The position numbers and the translations under genes were made by a program. A stretch of DNA of 41,675 bases, from NCBI GenBank assembly GCA_003697105.1, contig RFFQ01000011.1, forward strand, positions 1 to 41,675, written 5' to 3'. How positions within the stretch are numbered: position 1 is the stretch's first letter; each line of letters starts with the position of its first letter. Source of the DNA: Gemmatimonadota bacterium (GTDB lineage Bacteria; 4572-55; J002). The notes beneath the pieces were generated by a model that had not been told where the DNA came from, made no database searches, and saw nothing but the letters and a program-made list of their open reading frames with translations. Positions 38,961-41,675 of the stretch are shown one piece after another.

Positions 38961-41675
38961 ATGACAAAGCATACAGTATATTTGATGATCATAGCACTCC
39001 TGCTATGTATCTCACCCGTGATAGCCGGGGAACTTGACCCCAGTCTGCAAGAGCGGATGGCAGTGATGGATGCGTCAGAGTTCATTGACATTGTGATTTT
39101 CTTAACGGATCAGGCTGATATTGATTATCTGGATCACGAATTATCACGCCAGAAAGCCACCCGGCAATTTCGGCATGAAACCATTGTGCGAGAATTGCAA
39201 GCAATCGCTGCGGAAACTCAAGACCCCGTGCGAAATGCTTTGGCAGAAAAAGTCAACGAGGGTTCTGTTGAGTTTTACCGGAGTTACTGGATTGTGAATG
39301 CCTTTTCTGCTCGGGCGCAACGCGCGGCCATTCTGGAATTAGCCGATCATCCTAGTGTGGAACGCATCTATTTTTATGCCCCGATGGAACTCATCGAACC
39401 GGTTGCCAAACGAGATGCCCCCAGCGATCTGGCAAATACAGAGATCGGTCTGGAAGCCATCCGGGCGGATGAAGTTTGGGCAATGGGCATTAATGGTGCC
39501 GGCACCATTGTCGCAAATCTGGATACCGGCGTGGACGGGAACCATCCGGCGCTGGCAAGCCGCTGGCGCGGTAATTTTGCACCCCCAGAAGAGTGTTTTT
39601 ATGATGCCGTCAACCCCAACAACCACAACCCGTTTGATAGTGGTTCGCATGGCACTCACACGATGGGCACTATCACCGGTTTGCATGAAGCCAATGAAGA
39701 TACCATCGGGGTCGCGTGGGGAGCCCATTGGATTGCCGCCGCCTGTATCGATTATAGCGGGCATCCCGGCTATATCGCCTCTTTTGAATGGATGGCAGAC
39801 CCCGACGGCAATCCCGAAACGGTCGATGATGTCCCGGATGTGCTCAGCAATTCGTGGGGAACACTGCAATACCAACCCTGTGATGATCTATTTTGGGAAG
39901 CCATAGATAATTGTGAAGCCGCCGGCATTATCGTTTTATTTGCCATCGGCAATGAAGGGTCAAGTGGTCCCATCCGCCGTCCGGGGGATCGGGCAAGTAC
40001 TTACTACGACTCCTTTACCGTCGGTGCCACCAGTGAAACCCCCCCTTATACCATTGCCAATTTCAGTACCCGCGGACCAACGCCCTGTGCCAGTGGCGAT
40101 CTGGCAATTAAACCGGAAGTGTGCGCTCCCGGGGTTGGCATCCGCTCCAGTGTGCCCGGCGGTGGATACGCTTCCTGGGACGGCACATCCATGGCAACCC
40201 CCCATGTCGCCGGTGTTTTCGCGCTGATGCGCCAATTAAACCCGGATATCGAATCCCACGTGGCAAAACAAATCTTGATGGATACCGCGATGGACCTCGG
40301 TGCAACCGGCGAAGATAACAGCTACGGCTGGGGTCTCGTCGATGCCTACGAAGCCATTCAGGCAACCTATGCAACCTTGAGCGCATTTGAAGGCATGGTT
40401 ACGGATGCGGAAACCGACCAACCCTTACGAGACGCCACAATTTCCACCGTGGAAGACCCCAACGTCCATGCCCTCTCGGATGCCAACGGCTTTTATCATC
40501 TCTCTTTGCAACCGGGAGAATATCACCTGACAGCTACCCGTTTCGGCTACTACAATTATCAATCTCAAGTCGCCTATACTATTGGAGCGCCAGAAACACT
40601 GGTGGTGAATATCCAACTCGATGCCTTACCCGCAAGCCGCCTCAGCGGGCATGTATTCGATGCCAACACGGGTGATCCGATTCCAGATGCCATCATCACC
40701 CCCCTAGGTGTACCCATTGATCCCACCACAACGGATAATGAAGGGTATTACGAGTTCGACCCCATTCCGGGCGATTTTACCTACATGATTCATGTTTATT
40801 CTGGGGATTATGACCCGCAAACGGCTGAAGTAACCGTTCCTCTGGATCAACCCGCTGTTCTGGATTTTAACCTGATGGCAGTCGAAAGTTTTGAAGGTAG
40901 TGACGGTGGCTTTGTACCCGTCGGTAGCCGCAACGATTGGGAATGGGGTGAACCCCAAGAAGAAGGCGGACCGGCGTACGCCTATCAGGGCGTGAATGTA
41001 TGGGGCACCAATTTGGATGGCGACTATCGCCCATTGGCAAATTATTCGCTCGACACTCCCAATTACGACCTGCCAGCCGGTGCCGACCTCTACCAACTGC
41101 GTTTTTACCATTGGTACGAAATCAATGACTGGGATGGAGGCCAGGTGCAAATCAGCACCGATAACGGTGATAGTTGGTCGGTGATTCATCCAGTTGGAGA
41201 TTATCCCGAAGACCGAATTCCGGCATTAAATGGTCCCGGATACACCGGTGAAAGTGGCGATACCGATCCAGAGTGGGTACAGGCAGATTTTGATCTGAAT
41301 GATTATATTGGCCAAACCGTTAAGTTTCGTTTTAAGTTCCGATCAACAAACAGCACCGCCCGGGGCTGGTTTATCGATAATGTCGTAGTGTACGGCAGTG
41401 TGCTACCGCCAGATGACAACGCTACGATCAGCGGGACGATCACCTACCGCGATAGCGAGACGGCGCTCCCCGCTACAGAATTGTACCTTACCGGTGACGG
41501 TTCTTTCTCTACTTTGAGCGATGCCAATGGCAATTATGAACTCACCGTGCCCAGCGGTGCCAATTACGTGCTAACTCCATCCAAAACCGGAGATGCGACC
41601 GGTATTTCCTCCTTTGATGCCGCGCGAGTGGCGCAATTTTCCGCCGGCACGTATGACCTCACCGAATTGGCGCAA
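38961..41675 (+). CDS. Secreted subtilisin-like (S8) protease with C-terminal mosaic domains (3' partial)
   Basis: 905 codons visible, open at the right edge. ATG at 38961 with GGAGG upstream and a signal peptide (TVYLMIIALLLCISPVIAG). Residues about 25-155 form a propeptide-like region as in bacillopeptidase F. The catalytic triad is Asp188 (NLDTGVDGNHP), His230 (GSHGTHTMG) and Ser410 (GTSMATPHVAG), with the oxyanion Asn in FAIGNEGSSG. After the catalytic domain come two CarboxypepD_reg-like domains (about 475-555 and 560-635), a jelly-roll/MAM-like region (about 640-815: SFEGSDGGFV, FRSTNSTARGWFIDNVVVYG), a third CarboxypepD_reg domain, and the start of a dockerin-like segment (GISSFDAARVAQFSAG). 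It degrades extracellular protein, probably surface-bound or released. The true C-terminus lies outside the window. Confidence 0.93.
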   Translation, partial: MTKHTVYLMIIALLLCISPVIAGELDPSLQERMAVMDASEFIDIVIFLTDQADIDYLDHELSRQKATRQFRHETIVRELQAIAAETQDPVRNALAEKVNEGSVEFYRSYWIVNAFSARAQRAAILELADHPSVERIYFYAPMELIEPVAKRDAPSDLANTEIGLEAIRADEVWAMGINGAGTIVANLDTGVDGNHPALASRWRGNFAPPEECFYDAVNPNNHNPFDSGSHGTHTMGTITGLHEANEDTIGVAWGAHWIAAACIDYSGHPGYIASFEWMADPDGNPETVDDVPDVLSNSWGTLQYQPCDDLFWEAIDNCEAAGIIVLFAIGNEGSSGPIRRPGDRASTYYDSFTVGATSETPPYTIANFSTRGPTPCASGDLAIKPEVCAPGVGIRSSVPGGGYASWDGTSMATPHVAGVFALMRQLNPDIESHVAKQILMDTAMDLGATGEDNSYGWGLVDAYEAIQATYATLSAFEGMVTDAETDQPLRDATISTVEDPNVHALSDANGFYHLSLQPGEYHLTATRFGYYNYQSQVAYTIGAPETLVVNIQLDALPASRLSGHVFDANTGDPIPDAIITPLGVPIDPTTTDNEGYYEFDPIPGDFTYMIHVYSGDYDPQTAEVTVPLDQPAVLDFNLMAVESFEGSDGGFVPVGSRNDWEWGEPQEEGGPAYAYQGVNVWGTNLDGDYRPLANYSLDTPNYDLPAGADLYQLRFYHWYEINDWDGGQVQISTDNGDSWSVIHPVGDYPEDRIPALNGPGYTGESGDTDPEWVQADFDLNDYIGQTVKFRFKFRSTNSTARGWFIDNVVVYGSVLPPDDNATISGTITYRDSETALPATELYLTGDGSFSTLSDANGNYELTVPSGANYVLTPSKTGDATGISSFDAARVAQFSAGTYDLTELAQ

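Noticed and set aside
39339-41189. Minus-strand open frames (178 and 161 codons) at the right end
   Set aside because: Antisense to the subtilase, which carries an intact catalytic triad in one continuous plus-strand frame.

Overview
The window reads as a chromosomal segment from a Gram-negative (diderm) bacterium of the FCB superphylum, most like Calditrichota, KSB1 or Marinimicrobia-type lineages; the exact phylum cannot be fixed from sequence inspection. The evidence is a C-terminal NHPNPFNPRTTIRY-type sorting/FlgD-Ig domain, mosaic secreted proteins built from Ig-like, CarboxypepD_reg and dockerin-like modules, a TonB-dependent receptor with a CarboxypepD_reg N-terminus, TamB, an RND pump and lipoproteins. 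Coding density is high, no intergenic gap exceeds about 300 bases, and I saw no tRNA, rRNA, CRISPR array, insertion sequence or prophage.

Layout. (1) 1-7132, plus strand: two giant secreted mosaic proteins, the first cut by the left edge. They share a recurring module with an AAFVGDE(I/V)RG-like core, six copies in all, but end differently: the first in a T9SS/FlgD-Ig-like domain, the second in a dockerin-like pair. (2) 7207-30291, minus strand: a long run of co-oriented genes. In transcription order these are a split lysine-ketoglutarate reductase / saccharopine dehydrogenase pair, recN, a tightly coupled Rieske oxygenase / two-TM protein / MATE exporter unit, a LutA-like Fe-S protein and a very acidic protein, an orphan MalK/UgpC-type ATPase closed by a clear terminator, a TonB-dependent receptor overlapping a BNR-repeat lipoprotein, an S55 (SpoIVB-type) protein with its own consensus promoter, a CcbP-like protein, a membrane-anchored triple-HhH (ComEA-like) protein, a small polytopic membrane protein and TamB. 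(3) 30437-35757, plus strand: rsmD, a propeller/CBM9-like lipoprotein and an RND permease with short gaps, probably one operon. (4) 35728-38847: a cNMP-binding/SpoIIE phosphatase (minus) divergent from PilZ-der (plus), with back-to-back sigma70-like promoters. (5) 38961-right edge: a subtilisin-like secreted protease with CarboxypepD_reg, a MAM/jelly-roll-like region and the start of a dockerin-like segment, cut by the edge.

Functionally the window mixes housekeeping (RecN, RsmD, Der, TamB), lysine catabolism, envelope transport and a sizeable surface/secreted set. The parts most worth a second look are the module inserted twice at the same point inside Ig-like domains of the second giant protein; the translationally coupled Rieske-2TM-MATE unit; the cNMP/SpoIIE versus PilZ-der divergent signalling locus; a perfect palindrome upstream of the lutA promoter; and short-period tandem duplications that recur directly upstream of, or at, six start codons. 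All functional statements are from reading motifs; no database search was run.
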